From an uncultured Eubacteriaceae bacterium (GTDB lineage: Bacteria > Bacillota > Clostridia > Eubacteriales > UBA1433), in contig CALFLU010000091.1 of the NCBI GenBank assembly GCA_937880125.1, forward strand, positions 1-15,367: a stretch of 15,367 nt of DNA, in the 5' to 3' direction. Within the stretch, counting starts at the first letter, position 1. The number at the start of each line of letters is the position of its first letter. The notes beneath the pieces were generated by a model, which made no database searches, was not told where the DNA came from, and saw nothing but the letters and a program-made list of their open reading frames with translations. The position numbers and the translations under genes were made by a program. Below, in pieces: positions 1-6,823 of this stretch.

Positions 1-11
1 TTTGATTTTAA

Positions 12-137
12 GTTGTCGGGGTAAATGTACAGGCCGTGGGGGTCAATGTGGCGTGCTATGCGCACAGGCGGGGCGTCATTCGTTTTGGCAAGGATATGTC
101 CTACGAAATTCTTACCTATCAGGGGGCAGAGCTATGA
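12..137 (+). CDS. Fe-S fumarate/tartrate hydratase alpha subunit, C-terminal end only (partial, possibly disrupted)
   Basis: Frame 3 reads about 41 residues to a TGA at 135-137, including VGVNVACYAHRRG and ending in YQGAEL. The VN(V/I)xCxAxR pattern resembles the last segment of class I (Fe-S) fumarate hydratase alpha subunits, whose catalytic [4Fe-4S] domain would lie upstream of the window. The stop overlaps the beta-subunit start as ATGA, the usual layout for this pair, implying translational coupling. Oddity: the same frame has stops at 3-5 (TGA) and 9-11 (TAA), and the block normally found between the two GVN segments (PTHIAGLP-like in the family) is absent. So the first bases are either in another frame (frameshift or sequence error near an edge) or the gene is broken. 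The tail is confidently alpha-like; its intactness is unknown. Confidence 0.55.
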   Translation, partial: VVGVNVQAVGVNVACYAHRRGVIRFGKDMSYEILTYQGAEL

Positions 138-775
138 AAAAAATAATTACGACACCCATTGCGTTTTCGGATATTACCAATTTGCGCATCGGTGATATTT
201 TTTACCTCAGCGGTCATTTAGTGACGGGGCGAGACGATGTGCATCACCGCGTGGTGCACGAAGGACTTATCAGCCCTTATGATTTCAAAGATATGGCGAT
301 TTTGCATGCGGGGCCCATTGTCAAAGAGGGAGAAGAGAATATCATGATTTCAATCGGACCAACCTCGTCCATTCGCATGGAAGCGGACGAAGCTGCTTTT
401 ATTGAAAAAACGGGCGTGCGCATCATCATCGGCAAAGGGGGTATGGGCGAGAAAACGGCGGAGGCCTGCAAGAAGTTCGGCGCCATTCACTGCGTGTTTC
501 CCGGCGGGTGTGCCGTTACGGCGGCGTCACAGGTGGAGAAGATCGAAACGGTGTATTGGCGCGAGTTGGGTATGCCCGAGAGCCTGTGGGTCATGAAGGT
601 AAAAGAGTTCGGACCGCTCATTGTGTCCATCGACACGGAGGGCAACAATATGTTCGTGGAAAATAAACGATATTATGCGGCACGCAAAGAAGAAGTGATG
701 CAACCGATTTTGCAAAACGTGAAAGGACATATGAGTATCGAGCAACAAGAAGATACGAAAAAACATAAAAAATAA
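134..775 (+). CDS. Fe-S type fumarate hydratase (or L-tartrate dehydratase) beta subunit
   Basis: This is the beta subunit of an oxygen-sensitive [4Fe-4S] hydro-lyase that interconverts fumarate and malate in the cytoplasm, or acts on tartrate; the two activities cannot be separated by sequence alone. The 213-residue product shows the family pattern: an N-terminal TP(I)xxxDIxxLxxGD stretch, GHLVTGRDDVHHR near residues 28-40, the IGKGGMG glycine-rich motif near residue 98, the FPGGCA block, and WxxELGMPESLWVMKVKEFGP near 145. The ATG at 134 is chosen because it follows AGGGGG at 121-126 and overlaps the alpha stop; a longer in-frame reading from position 2 would just run through alpha-subunit DNA. 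The last 20 or so residues are charged (EQQEDTKKHKK) and slightly longer than usual. A strong terminator follows about 40 bases later. Confidence 0.9.
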   Translation: MKKIITTPIAFSDITNLRIGDIFYLSGHLVTGRDDVHHRVVHEGLISPYDFKDMAILHAGPIVKEGEENIMISIGPTSSIRMEADEAAFIEKTGVRIIIGKGGMGEKTAEACKKFGAIHCVFPGGCAVTAASQVEKIETVYWRELGMPESLWVMKVKEFGPLIVSIDTEGNNMFVENKRYYAARKEEVMQPILQNVKGHMSIEQQEDTKKHKK

Positions 776-813
776 AATAGTTTGCAGGGCGTGTTATACA
801 ACTCATAACGACC

Positions 814-851
814 AAAAATCCCGCGATATACGGTTTTCGCGGGATTTTTTT
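814..851. terminator. Bidirectional intrinsic terminator between fumarate hydratase beta and the alpha/beta hydrolase
   Basis: The arm AAAAATCCCGCGA (814-826) pairs with TCGCGGGATTTTT (837-849), with a 10-base loop. It has T-runs on both strands, so it can end the plus-strand fumarate hydratase operon and the minus-strand hydrolase, which converge on it. Confidence 0.85.
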
Positions 852-883
852 CGATCATTATTGAGAGTAGAGAAACGTTTTTT

Positions 884-1621
884 TTAATGCGCATCAAAGA
901 GCGCAAGGGCTTTTTCGAAGGGTTCATAGCGAAATTCGTTCAGTACGAAGAGGTGCTCGCCCTCGTCCATAAGCATGAGTTCTTTTTCTTTGGACTGGAT
1001 ATGTTCGTACAAATAGACCGAGCTTTTATAGGGAACCATGGAGTCGTCTTTGGTGTGGATAATCAGGGCAGGAGAAGTAATTTTTTCGGCAAGACGATTT
1101 TCTGTGAAATTGGCCGACATTTGACCTAATTTCGCATAAAAATTTAACGGGATGTATTCGTAATGCACATGGTATTGTTTATAAAGCCCTTTTTTGTCGG
1201 ACATCGTGCGAAACACATAGTCGGTATCAAAGGACTCGCCCATACCCTGCGGCACGTCTCCCGAAAGCAAGATACCTGCCGAGAATGTGACAAAGGCGGG
1301 GATTTCGGGATGGTTGGCTGCCAAATAGGCAGTAACAAGGCCGCCCAAGGAGATGCCTGCCACGTAGACTTTGTCAAAATCGGATTTTACCTTGGCGTAA
1401 TCCGACTCCGCTTTGTCAATCATGTCTTGATAAGTGATTTGCGCCAGGTCCTCTTTTGTCGTGCCGTGGCCGGCAAGATTGACACCGTAAACGGTGTAGC
1501 CGTTGCAGTTTAAATAGTTGGCAAAGGGACGGAGCAGCGCGGAGCCTGACGTGGCGCCGTGAAAGAGCAGTACGGCTTTGTTGTTCCAGCCGTTCATTAC
1601 GTATTCTTTGTTTTTCAACAT
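884..1621 (-). CDS. Alpha/beta hydrolase, monoacylglycerol lipase/carboxylesterase-like serine hydrolase
   Basis: A 245-residue cytoplasmic serine hydrolase with no signal peptide or membrane segment. The oxyanion HG is at 21-22 (LLFHGATSG), the nucleophile elbow G-I-S-L-G-G places Ser91, Asp193 lies in TKDDSMVP, and His223 lies in DEGEHLF: a complete catalytic triad in the order and spacing of the Est30/monoacylglycerol lipase group. The substrate is probably a short- or medium-chain ester or monoglyceride, which is inference from the family. The ATG at 1621 is preferred: GGAGG at 1630-1634 sits 8 bases before it, whereas an upstream in-frame TTG at 1636 would translate through that ribosome site. 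It is a single-gene unit with its own promoter (1655-1683) and the shared terminator at 814-851. Confidence 0.85.
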   Translation of the reverse strand: MLKNKEYVMNGWNNKAVLLFHGATSGSALLRPFANYLNCNGYTVYGVNLAGHGTTKEDLAQITYQDMIDKAESDYAKVKSDFDKVYVAGISLGGLVTAYLAANHPEIPAFVTFSAGILLSGDVPQGMGESFDTDYVFRTMSDKKGLYKQYHVHYEYIPLNFYAKLGQMSANFTENRLAEKITSPALIIHTKDDSMVPYKSSVYLYEHIQSKEKELMLMDEGEHLFVLNEFRYEPFEKALALFDAH

Positions 1622-1654
1622 TTTTTTCGCCTCCAAACAATTTATTATAATAAT

Positions 1655-1683
1655 ATTTTAACGTGTATCACCCTTTTGGTCAA
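1655..1683 (-). promoter_or_regulatory. Sigma-A type promoter of the alpha/beta hydrolase
   Basis: On the minus strand, TTGACC (1683-1678), a 17-base spacer and TAAAAT (1660-1655). The expected start near 1648 gives a leader of about 27 bases before the ATG at 1621. Confidence 0.7.
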
Positions 1684-1789
1684 AGAGTAAATCCGCCGCC
1701 TGAAAATTGATAGAGAAAAAAAGCGACAAACGTCAATGTTATTCGAAAGTCATAAGAAAAAAGAATGTATAAAAAATATCAACCTTATG

Positions 1790-1823
1790 CAAAAAGAATC
1801 TTTGCAAATGCAAAGATTCTTTT
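1790..1823 (-). terminator. Intrinsic terminator of putP
   Basis: AAAAGAATCTTTGC (1792-1805) is perfectly complementary to GCAAAGATTCTTTT (1810-1823), with an AAAT loop. Reading on the minus strand, the hairpin lies 9 bases past the putP stop and is followed by a T-run. Confidence 0.8.
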
Positions 1824-1831
1824 ATGTTACA

Positions 1832-3391
1832 TCAATCATTCATGGCTTTTACGGTTTCAAATTCTCTTTGAATTTCTTCGGAAGGCTCCTTGGTGCAAAG
1901 CGAGACAACAACGATGAGAATGCAGGAAAAGATAAATGCCGGGAGCAATTCGTAAATATTCCATGCACCACCCAGCGGACGCACGAGGAGTTTCCAGATA
2001 AAGACCATACCTGCACCGCCTAACATGCCTGCAATGGCACCCGCTTGATTGGTGCGCTTCCAAAACAGAGAAAACAGCATGATGGGACCGAAGGTGGCAC
2101 CAAAGCCTGCCCAAGCAAAACTGACAACTTTAAAAATGATGCTGTTTTTGTCCAGAGCAATGACGATTCCGATGAGGGCAATGGCCAAAAGCGCTATGCG
2201 GCTCATGGTCATGACCTGCTTGTCGGTGGCTTCTTTTTTTCGTATGCTTTGATAGATGTTTCGAGAAAAGGCCGAAGAAGCGATTAACAAATAGGAGTCA
2301 GCGGAGCTCATGGTGGCAGCAAGAATACCCGCCATCATTAGACCGGCGATGAGCGGATGCATAAGCGTTTGAGAAATCAGAATAAAAATATTTTCAGACG
2401 CTGAGGCAGTGAGCAGTGCGTCAGGATAGAGCGCTCTGCCGATGAGCCCGATGAGGACTGCTGCGGTAAGAGAAATTATTACCCAAACCATGGCAATGCG
2501 CCTTGACTTGGTCAATTCTTTTGTGGAACGAATCCCCATAAAACGCAGCAAAACCTGCGGCATGCCAAAATAGCCGAGTCCCCAGGCCATGGTGGAAACA
2601 ATGGTCAAAAAGCCGTAGGTGCCGGCTTCTTTGAATTGTGCGGCGCCTGCGGAAATTTGCTGGACGCCCTCAGCGTTGACAACAGGCTGGGCAATACCAA
2701 AAAAGGTAAAAAATCCGGGGATGTTTTTGGCATTGTCAATGACGGCTCCGGCGCCGCCGGCTGCGGCTGTGCCTGCGCCGAGCACAACAATAAGCGCAAA
2801 AATCATCAACATCCCTTGTACGAAATCGGTAGTGCTTTCGGCCAAAAATCCGCCGAGATACGTATAGGCCAAGACAAAGACGGCGCCGATGAGCATCATC
2901 ACATGATAATCGAAGCCGAAGAGCTGGTTAAAAAGTTTGCCCACGGTGACAAAGCAGCTGCCTGTGTAGACCGCGAAGAAAACGAGAATAAACAACGAGG
3001 AGATGGTCATAATTATTTTTTTATGTTCTTTGAAGCGATTGCTGAAAAATTCCGGTATGGTAATGGCATTGTTGGCTGCAATAGAATATCTGCGCAGGCG
3101 CTTGGATACCAGCAACCAGTTTAAATAGGTCCCGATGGCAAGCCCAATGGCGGTCCATGCCGCATCGGCCAACCCGCACCAATAAGCCACGCCGGGCAGA
3201 CCCATCAAAAGCCAGCCGCTCATATCAGAGGCTTCTGCGCTCATTGCCGCGACCCAAGGACCTAGTTTTCGGCCGCCGATAAAGAAGTTTTCAGAGTCTT
3301 CGTTTGCGACTTTTGCAAAATAAATTCCAATACCGACCATAATTGCCATGTATGCTACCATCGATATTAATGTACCTAACGAACTGTTCAT
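1832..3391 (-). CDS. putP: Sodium/proline symporter (SSS family)
   Basis: A 519-residue integral membrane Na+:proline symporter of the sodium/solute symporter family, with about 13 hydrophobic segments. The strongest evidence is the PutP signature SAEASDMSGWLLMGLPG near residues 51-67; Asp56 corresponds to the Na+-binding aspartate (Asp55 in E. coli PutP). The GGRKLGPWVAAM lead-in, the LARFM-like VLLRFMGI segment and the MSSADSYLLIASSA segment, which aligns with the second Na+ site region, also fit. The ATG at 3391 is chosen because GAGAGG lies 9 bases upstream; a longer in-frame reading from 3448 would run through the promoter palindrome. It is monocistronic, with a terminator at 1790-1823, and divergent from the BASS transporter. 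Proline is inferred from close motif agreement; pantothenate-type paralogues are less likely. Confidence 0.92.
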   Translation of the reverse strand: MNSSLGTLISMVAYMAIMVGIGIYFAKVANEDSENFFIGGRKLGPWVAAMSAEASDMSGWLLMGLPGVAYWCGLADAAWTAIGLAIGTYLNWLLVSKRLRRYSIAANNAITIPEFFSNRFKEHKKIIMTISSLFILVFFAVYTGSCFVTVGKLFNQLFGFDYHVMMLIGAVFVLAYTYLGGFLAESTTDFVQGMLMIFALIVVLGAGTAAAGGAGAVIDNAKNIPGFFTFFGIAQPVVNAEGVQQISAGAAQFKEAGTYGFLTIVSTMAWGLGYFGMPQVLLRFMGIRSTKELTKSRRIAMVWVIISLTAAVLIGLIGRALYPDALLTASASENIFILISQTLMHPLIAGLMMAGILAATMSSADSYLLIASSAFSRNIYQSIRKKEATDKQVMTMSRIALLAIALIGIVIALDKNSIIFKVVSFAWAGFGATFGPIMLFSLFWKRTNQAGAIAGMLGGAGMVFIWKLLVRPLGGAWNIYELLPAFIFSCILIVVVSLCTKEPSEEIQREFETVKAMND

Positions 3392-3417
3392 GTGTAAAGT
3401 CCTCTCTATAATTTTGC

Positions 3418-3458
3418 TTATTATTGTATATTTATACAATAATAACACATTGTGTAAC
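3418..3458 (-). promoter_or_regulatory. putP promoter overlapped by a perfect 28-bp palindrome (likely operator)
   Basis: Two perfect 13-base arms (3418-3430 and 3433-3445; core TTATTGTATA / TATACAATAA) flank a TT centre. On the minus strand, GTTACA (3458-3453), a 16-base spacer and TATAAA (3436-3431) form a plausible promoter whose -10 lies at the palindrome centre. A bound dimeric regulator there would block putP transcription. The TTGTATA-N2-TATACAA form is compatible with several regulator families; which one is unknown, and no candidate regulator is adjacent. Confidence 0.55.
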
Positions 3459-3546
3459 TGAAATCTATCTTAAAATATGATTTTTTATTGTATGATATTT
3501 TGCAAAAAAGAGAGAAGATTGAAAGTATATCCAACGGAGATTTTTA

Positions 3547-3575
3547 TTGACATCGACGGGAAGCAGGAATATATT
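3547..3575 (+). promoter_or_regulatory. Near-consensus promoter of the BASS transporter
   Basis: TTGACA (3547-3552), a 17-base spacer and TATATT (3570-3575). The predicted start near 3582 gives a leader of about 83 bases before the GTG start. Confidence 0.75.
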
Positions 3576-3664
3576 TAATAATTAACTTAACGGTTTTTTA
3601 AATGACGGAAGAAACAGTTTGCCGCGTGCAAAATTGTGTAATTAAAATGGATAGGTGACGAAAA

Positions 3665-4651
3665 GTGAAAGTGTTATATAAATTTAATGGGTTTATTGAA
3701 AGGTGGATGCCGTTTGTTACGCCGATTTGCCTGGTTATCGGAATACTTTTTTCTTCCGTTTTTGGAAGATTCGCCGTTATTGTTCCTTTTTTATTTGCCT
3801 TTATGACCTTTGCAGGGAGCCTGGGATCCGGCTTTGGCGACATGAAAAAAATTGCAGCAAATCCTTTGCCGCTTTTGGTAACATTATTTGTTTTGCATGC
3901 TTGGATGCCGATTTTGGCATTTGGCACCGCAAATTTTTTATTTCCCTCACACCCTTATTTTATTACGGGTATTGTATTGGAGTTTGTTGTGCCCACAGGC
4001 GTAGTGAGTTTGGTATGGGTATCAATTTACAAAGGAAATGAAGCTTTAACCATTTCCATTATCTTGGTGGACACACTTTTAAGCCCTTTGCTGGTTCCCT
4101 TGACGCTGAAGCTTTTGATCGGCTCTACCGTTGCGGTGGATGCGATGGGAATGATTAAAGACATTGTATTTATGATTGCTGTTCCTGCTTTGCTCGGCAT
4201 GATCTTGCACCAGGTGACAAAGGGAGAAATCAAAAAGACATTGTCGCCGAAGCTTGCACCCTTTAGCAAAATAGGCCTCATTGCCGTGGTGACGATTAAT
4301 TCCACCAAAGTCGCGCCCTTTGTAAAAGAAATGAATCCGCTTCTGCTGGCTGTTGCGGCAACGATATTGTTGTTGGCATCCACCGGCTACATTTGGTCTT
4401 GGCTGGCGTCACGACTTTTGAAAGCGGATTACGGCACCACGCTGGCGATGACCGTAAACGGTGGCATGCGCAATATCAGCGCAGGGGCCGTGTTGGCGTT
4501 GCGCTATTTTCCCGGAGAAGTAATGTTTCCTGTGATGATCGGCACGCTTTTTCAGCAAATCTTAGTGGCAAATACAGTAAACATTCTGCGAAGGCGAGAA
4601 GGAAAACGAATTGCGAAAGAAACAACAGGTGCAGGAAAATCGGACGAGTAA
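3665..4651 (+). CDS. Bile acid:sodium symporter (BASS) family transporter
   Basis: A 328-residue polytopic membrane protein with about nine or ten hydrophobic segments. The first is at residues 15-35 and the last helices end near 310, followed by a charged tail (RRREGKRIAKE). The family-like features are an FMTFAGSLGSGFGDMKKIAANP block near residues 45-66, an EFVVPTGVVSLVWVSIYKGN segment near 105-125, and NGGMRNISAGAVLA near 265-280; these match BASS/YocS/PanS-type Na+-coupled organic anion carriers. Despite the name, bacterial members move varied organic acids, so the substrate is unknown. The GTG start at 3665 is supported by AGGTGA at 3653-3658, six bases upstream; no better ATG start exists. 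No clear terminator follows, so some read-through into the alcohol dehydrogenase is possible. Confidence 0.85.
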   Translation: MKVLYKFNGFIERWMPFVTPICLVIGILFSSVFGRFAVIVPFLFAFMTFAGSLGSGFGDMKKIAANPLPLLVTLFVLHAWMPILAFGTANFLFPSHPYFITGIVLEFVVPTGVVSLVWVSIYKGNEALTISIILVDTLLSPLLVPLTLKLLIGSTVAVDAMGMIKDIVFMIAVPALLGMILHQVTKGEIKKTLSPKLAPFSKIGLIAVVTINSTKVAPFVKEMNPLLLAVAATILLLASTGYIWSWLASRLLKADYGTTLAMTVNGGMRNISAGAVLALRYFPGEVMFPVMIGTLFQQILVANTVNILRRREGKRIAKETTGAGKSDE

Positions 4652-4728
4652 AACAATTGAAAAACGGTTGAAATGTTTGAAAAAGTTGGGCACGAGAAGC
4701 AAATGACATCCCTTTTGACGGACTCGGT

Positions 4729-4780
4729 GTGACAATCAGAAAAAGTATGGTATAATGATAACGTTTTAAATCGTCATTAT
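4729..4780 (+). promoter_or_regulatory. Alcohol dehydrogenase promoter (extended -10) with a small inverted repeat
   Basis: TATAAT at 4751-4756 is preceded by TGG (extended -10), with GTGACA (4729-4734) 16 bases upstream as the -35. ATAATGA (4752-4758) recurs inverted as TCATTAT (4774-4780), spanning the -10 and transcription start. It could be an operator, but the arms are only 7 bases and AT-rich. Confidence 0.6.
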
Positions 4781-4803
4781 TTTTATAAGAGAAAGGTGAA
4801 TGT

Positions 4804-5964
4804 ATGAATAATTTTTATTTCCAACTGCCCACAGAAGTGTATTTCGGCAAAGGCCAAATTACAAATTTGCCCGGGGCAATCAAGCAATATTCCGACAATG
4901 TGCTGCTGGTTTACGGCGGCGGCAGCATTAAACGAACAGGACTTTATGATACCATTAAAAATTTGTGTGCGGAGAAAGAAATAGAAGTTTTTGAGCTTTC
5001 CGGGGTTGAGCCCAATCCGCGTATTGATACGGTTCGAAAAGGTGCACAACTTTGCAAGCAGCACAATATCGGCGCAGTGTTGGCTGTAGGCGGCGGAAGT
5101 GCCATTGACTGTGCAAAGGTGGTGGCAGCAGCGGCAAAGTACGACAACGATGCATGGGATTTGGTGCTGAATCCAAGTCTGATCAAAGAGGCGTTGCCTA
5201 TTTTTACCGTTATTACCATTGCCGCCACGGGTTCGGAAATGGATAGGGGAGCGGTGATTTCCAACGATGAGACCAATGATAAATTGGCAATGTTTTCTGC
5301 GCTGTTTTATCCGAAAGTGTCCATTTTGGATCCGGAATATACCTATAGCGTGCCGAAAAATCAAACGGCAGCCGGCGTTGCGGACATTATGTCGCATGCG
5401 TTCGAAAAATATTTTACGCGTGTAAGAGGCGCATATTTGCAAGACCGTATCGCTGAGGCAATTTTAAAGACTTGTATTCATTATGGTCCCATTGCCTATC
5501 ATGAGCCCGAGAATTATGAGGCGCGCGCCAATTTGATGTGGGCGGCTTCTCAGGCCATTGACGGCGTTACTTGGCGCGGCAATGACGTGCAATCCACGGC
5601 GCACCCCATTGAGCACCAACTCAGCGCATATTATGACATTACCCATGGGGTGGGATTGGCAATTTTAACACCTGTGTGGATGGAATATATTTTAAACGAG
5701 GAAACGGTGCATAAGTTTGTGGACTATGGCGTAAACGTATGGCATATTTCGCCCGAGAAAGATCCTTTTGACATTGCAAAAGAGGCAATTGCCAAGACGA
5801 AGGCGTTTTTTGCTTCTTTGGATATTCCTTCTACACTGCGCGAAGTGGGTATCGACGAAGAACATTTGGAAATAATGGCGAAAAAGGGTTCTAAAAATCT
5901 GGAAAATGCCTTTTATCCGCTGGAAGAAAAAGACGTACTGCAACTTTTGAAGAATGCATTATAA
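4804..5964 (+). CDS. Iron-containing alcohol dehydrogenase, YqhD/NAD(P)H-dependent butanol dehydrogenase type
   Basis: A 386-residue cytoplasmic group III alcohol dehydrogenase that reduces aldehydes such as butyraldehyde to alcohols, helping recycle reduced cofactor during fermentation. Visible motifs are GGGS at 38-41, GGGSAIDCAK at 96-105 (dinucleotide binding), ATGSEMD at 141-147, DIMSH at 194-198 and HPIEHQLSAYYDITHG at 267-282. The four metal ligands fall at Asp194, His198, His267 and His281, the numbering known for E. coli YqhD. Family resemblance favours NADPH over NADH, but this is inference. The ATG at 4804 has AAAGGTG about 6 bases upstream. The gene has its own promoter and a strong terminator 4 bases after its stop, so it is essentially monocistronic. 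Confidence 0.92.
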   Translation: MNNFYFQLPTEVYFGKGQITNLPGAIKQYSDNVLLVYGGGSIKRTGLYDTIKNLCAEKEIEVFELSGVEPNPRIDTVRKGAQLCKQHNIGAVLAVGGGSAIDCAKVVAAAAKYDNDAWDLVLNPSLIKEALPIFTVITIAATGSEMDRGAVISNDETNDKLAMFSALFYPKVSILDPEYTYSVPKNQTAAGVADIMSHAFEKYFTRVRGAYLQDRIAEAILKTCIHYGPIAYHEPENYEARANLMWAASQAIDGVTWRGNDVQSTAHPIEHQLSAYYDITHGVGLAILTPVWMEYILNEETVHKFVDYGVNVWHISPEKDPFDIAKEAIAKTKAFFASLDIPSTLREVGIDEEHLEIMAKKGSKNLENAFYPLEEKDVLQLLKNAL

Positions 5965-5968
5965 TATA

Positions 5969-5998
5969 AAAAAGCCGCACAAGTGTGCGGCTTTTTTA
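5969..5998 (+). terminator. Intrinsic terminator of the alcohol dehydrogenase
   Basis: AAAAAGCCGCAC (5969-5980), loop AAGT, GTGCGGCTTTTTT (5985-5997). A GC-rich stem is followed by a T-run immediately after the stop codon. Confidence 0.92.
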
Positions 5999-6251
5999 TT
6001 GCTTATGAATATGGGTGATCAAAGTGAACAGAAAAAAATGCGGTAAATCTATACGAGCAGTGAAAGATAAAGAGAGGGAGAGGTGTTTTTAAGTAAATTG
6101 GGCTGTTTGAAAGATTCATTTTTTCTGAAACTAGCACGGCACAGTTGGAGACAGAAAAAATCTTTCCTTTACGAAAAAATATAAAAATCATCTTGTTTTA
6201 TAAAAAAACCACAAAAGAGATGTTCGCATAGTCGGTCAGAATAAAGCGATA
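5999..6251. other. Gene-free interval with an imperfect inverted repeat
   Basis: No reading frame here has a credible ribosome site or recognisable product; the longest (about 62 codons, minus, 6191-6003) lacks one. The one clear structure is an inverted repeat. GAAAGATT-CATT-TTTTCTG (6109-6127) pairs with CAGAAAAAATCTTTC (6152-6166): 15 paired bases once a 4-base bulge is allowed, around a 24-base loop. It is not followed by a clean T-run on either strand, so it is not a typical terminator. The segment is purine-rich on the plus strand. An unrecognised small RNA or element remnant is possible but unproven. Confidence 0.4.
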
Positions 6252-6284
6252 TAAAAATGCAGCACGCCGAGTTAAGCGTGCTGC
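6252..6284 (-). terminator. Intrinsic terminator of the 81-residue protein gene
   Basis: GCAGCACGC (6259-6267) and GCGTGCTGC (6276-6284) form a perfect 9-bp GC-rich stem with an 8-base loop. On the minus strand it is followed by ATTTTTAT (6258-6251) and lies 36 bases beyond the stop at 6321. Confidence 0.75.
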
Positions 6285-6320
6285 CGGGATTGTATACGCG
6301 ATAATAATAGGACGAAAAGA

Positions 6321-6566
6321 TTATTCTTTTGCTGCAGGCGCGGTGGTTTCTGCAACGTCGTCTTTGGCTTCTAAAATGAGCGGCATGCCGACAAATACAT
6401 ATTTGGGGCTGCCCTCAGAGGTGATGATTGAAACCTTCATCGGCAGCTCGGATACCATTTCTATGGCGTCAACTATTTCCGGCTTTGCCTTGGTTCCGCA
6501 GTTTTTATTGACTTCAAATACATATTTTTCTTGATTCGGAGCAAAAATCGTAACTTTTTTAAACAT
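6321..6566 (-). CDS. Small acidic-tailed protein of unknown function (81 residues)
   Basis: I do not recognise this family. The 81-residue product starts MFKKVTIFAPNQEKYVFEV and reads as alternating hydrophobic/charged beta-strand-like segments (KVTIFAP, YVFEV, MKVSIITS, PKYVFVGMPLI) around one short helix-like stretch (PEIVDAIEMV). It ends in a low-complexity acidic/Ala-rich tail (AKDDVAETTAPAAKE). It has one cysteine (NKNCGTK), no membrane segment and no signal peptide. The ATG at 6566 is chosen because AAGGG lies 7 bases upstream; the TTG at 6569 is less likely. A ribosome site, an upstream -10-like TATAAT (minus strand, 6639-6634) and a dedicated terminator together argue that it is a real, separately transcribed gene. 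It is divergent from the DUF503 gene. Confidence 0.65.
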   Translation of the reverse strand: MFKKVTIFAPNQEKYVFEVNKNCGTKAKPEIVDAIEMVSELPMKVSIITSEGSPKYVFVGMPLILEAKDDVAETTAPAAKE

Positions 6567-6609
6567 CAACGTACCCTTCTTTTCATATTATTTTTGATGC
6601 AACGTATGC

Positions 6610-6673
6610 AGAGCCTGTTATTATCATGCAGATATTATATATCAAAGAGCCTACAATTGCCACAAGATATTAT
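6610..6673. repeat. Imperfect tandem direct repeat, period about 36 bases, in a divergent promoter region
   Basis: AGAGCCT (6610-6616) followed by GATATTAT (6631-6638) recurs as AGAGCCT (6646-6652) followed by GATATTAT (6666-6673). The intervening bases are only loosely alike. On the minus strand, the ATAATATC end of each copy resembles a promoter -10 element upstream of the 81-residue protein gene, so the repeat may be a duplicated promoter or binding site. Confidence 0.45.
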
Positions 6674-6748
6674 CACTTATTGCGAGAGAAGTTTTTTGAT
6701 TTGTTATGTTCCAAAAAAACAGCCGAAAAGAAGTGCAAGATAAAAATA

Positions 6749-6757
6749 TGATATAAT
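6749..6757 (+). promoter_or_regulatory. Extended -10 promoter element of the DUF503 gene
   Basis: TGATATAAT (TG at 6749-6750, TATAAT at 6752-6757). The -35 region is poor, as is common for extended -10 promoters. The leader would be about 60 bases before the ATG at 6824. Confidence 0.5.
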
Positions 6758-6823
6758 TTCAGAGCAATGGATAGCCTAAAGCATAGATGAAAAAAGAAAG
6801 ATTTAGACAAGGGAGAATATACA

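Noticed and set aside
2..133. N-terminal extension of the beta subunit from a TTG at position 2
   Set aside because: The DNA is alpha-subunit coding sequence in another frame; the ATG at 134 has a ribosome site and the typical ATGA overlap.
2636..3124. 162-codon plus-strand frame antisense to putP
   Set aside because: It lies opposite strongly conserved putP coding sequence and its translation has no family-like pattern.
3392..3448. Longer putP start at 3448
   Set aside because: It would translate through the promoter palindrome; the ATG at 3391 has the ribosome site and matches PutP N-termini.
4652..4728. Terminator after the BASS gene
   Set aside because: Only a 5-base AAACA/TGTTT match with no T-run; no convincing hairpin.
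4783..5442. 219-codon minus-strand frame opposite the alcohol dehydrogenase
   Set aside because: The plus strand encodes an intact dehydrogenase with all metal ligands; the antisense product is Cys/His-rich noise.
6003..6191. 62-codon minus-strand frame
   Set aside because: No ribosome site before its ATG, no recognisable product, and composition like non-coding AT-rich DNA.
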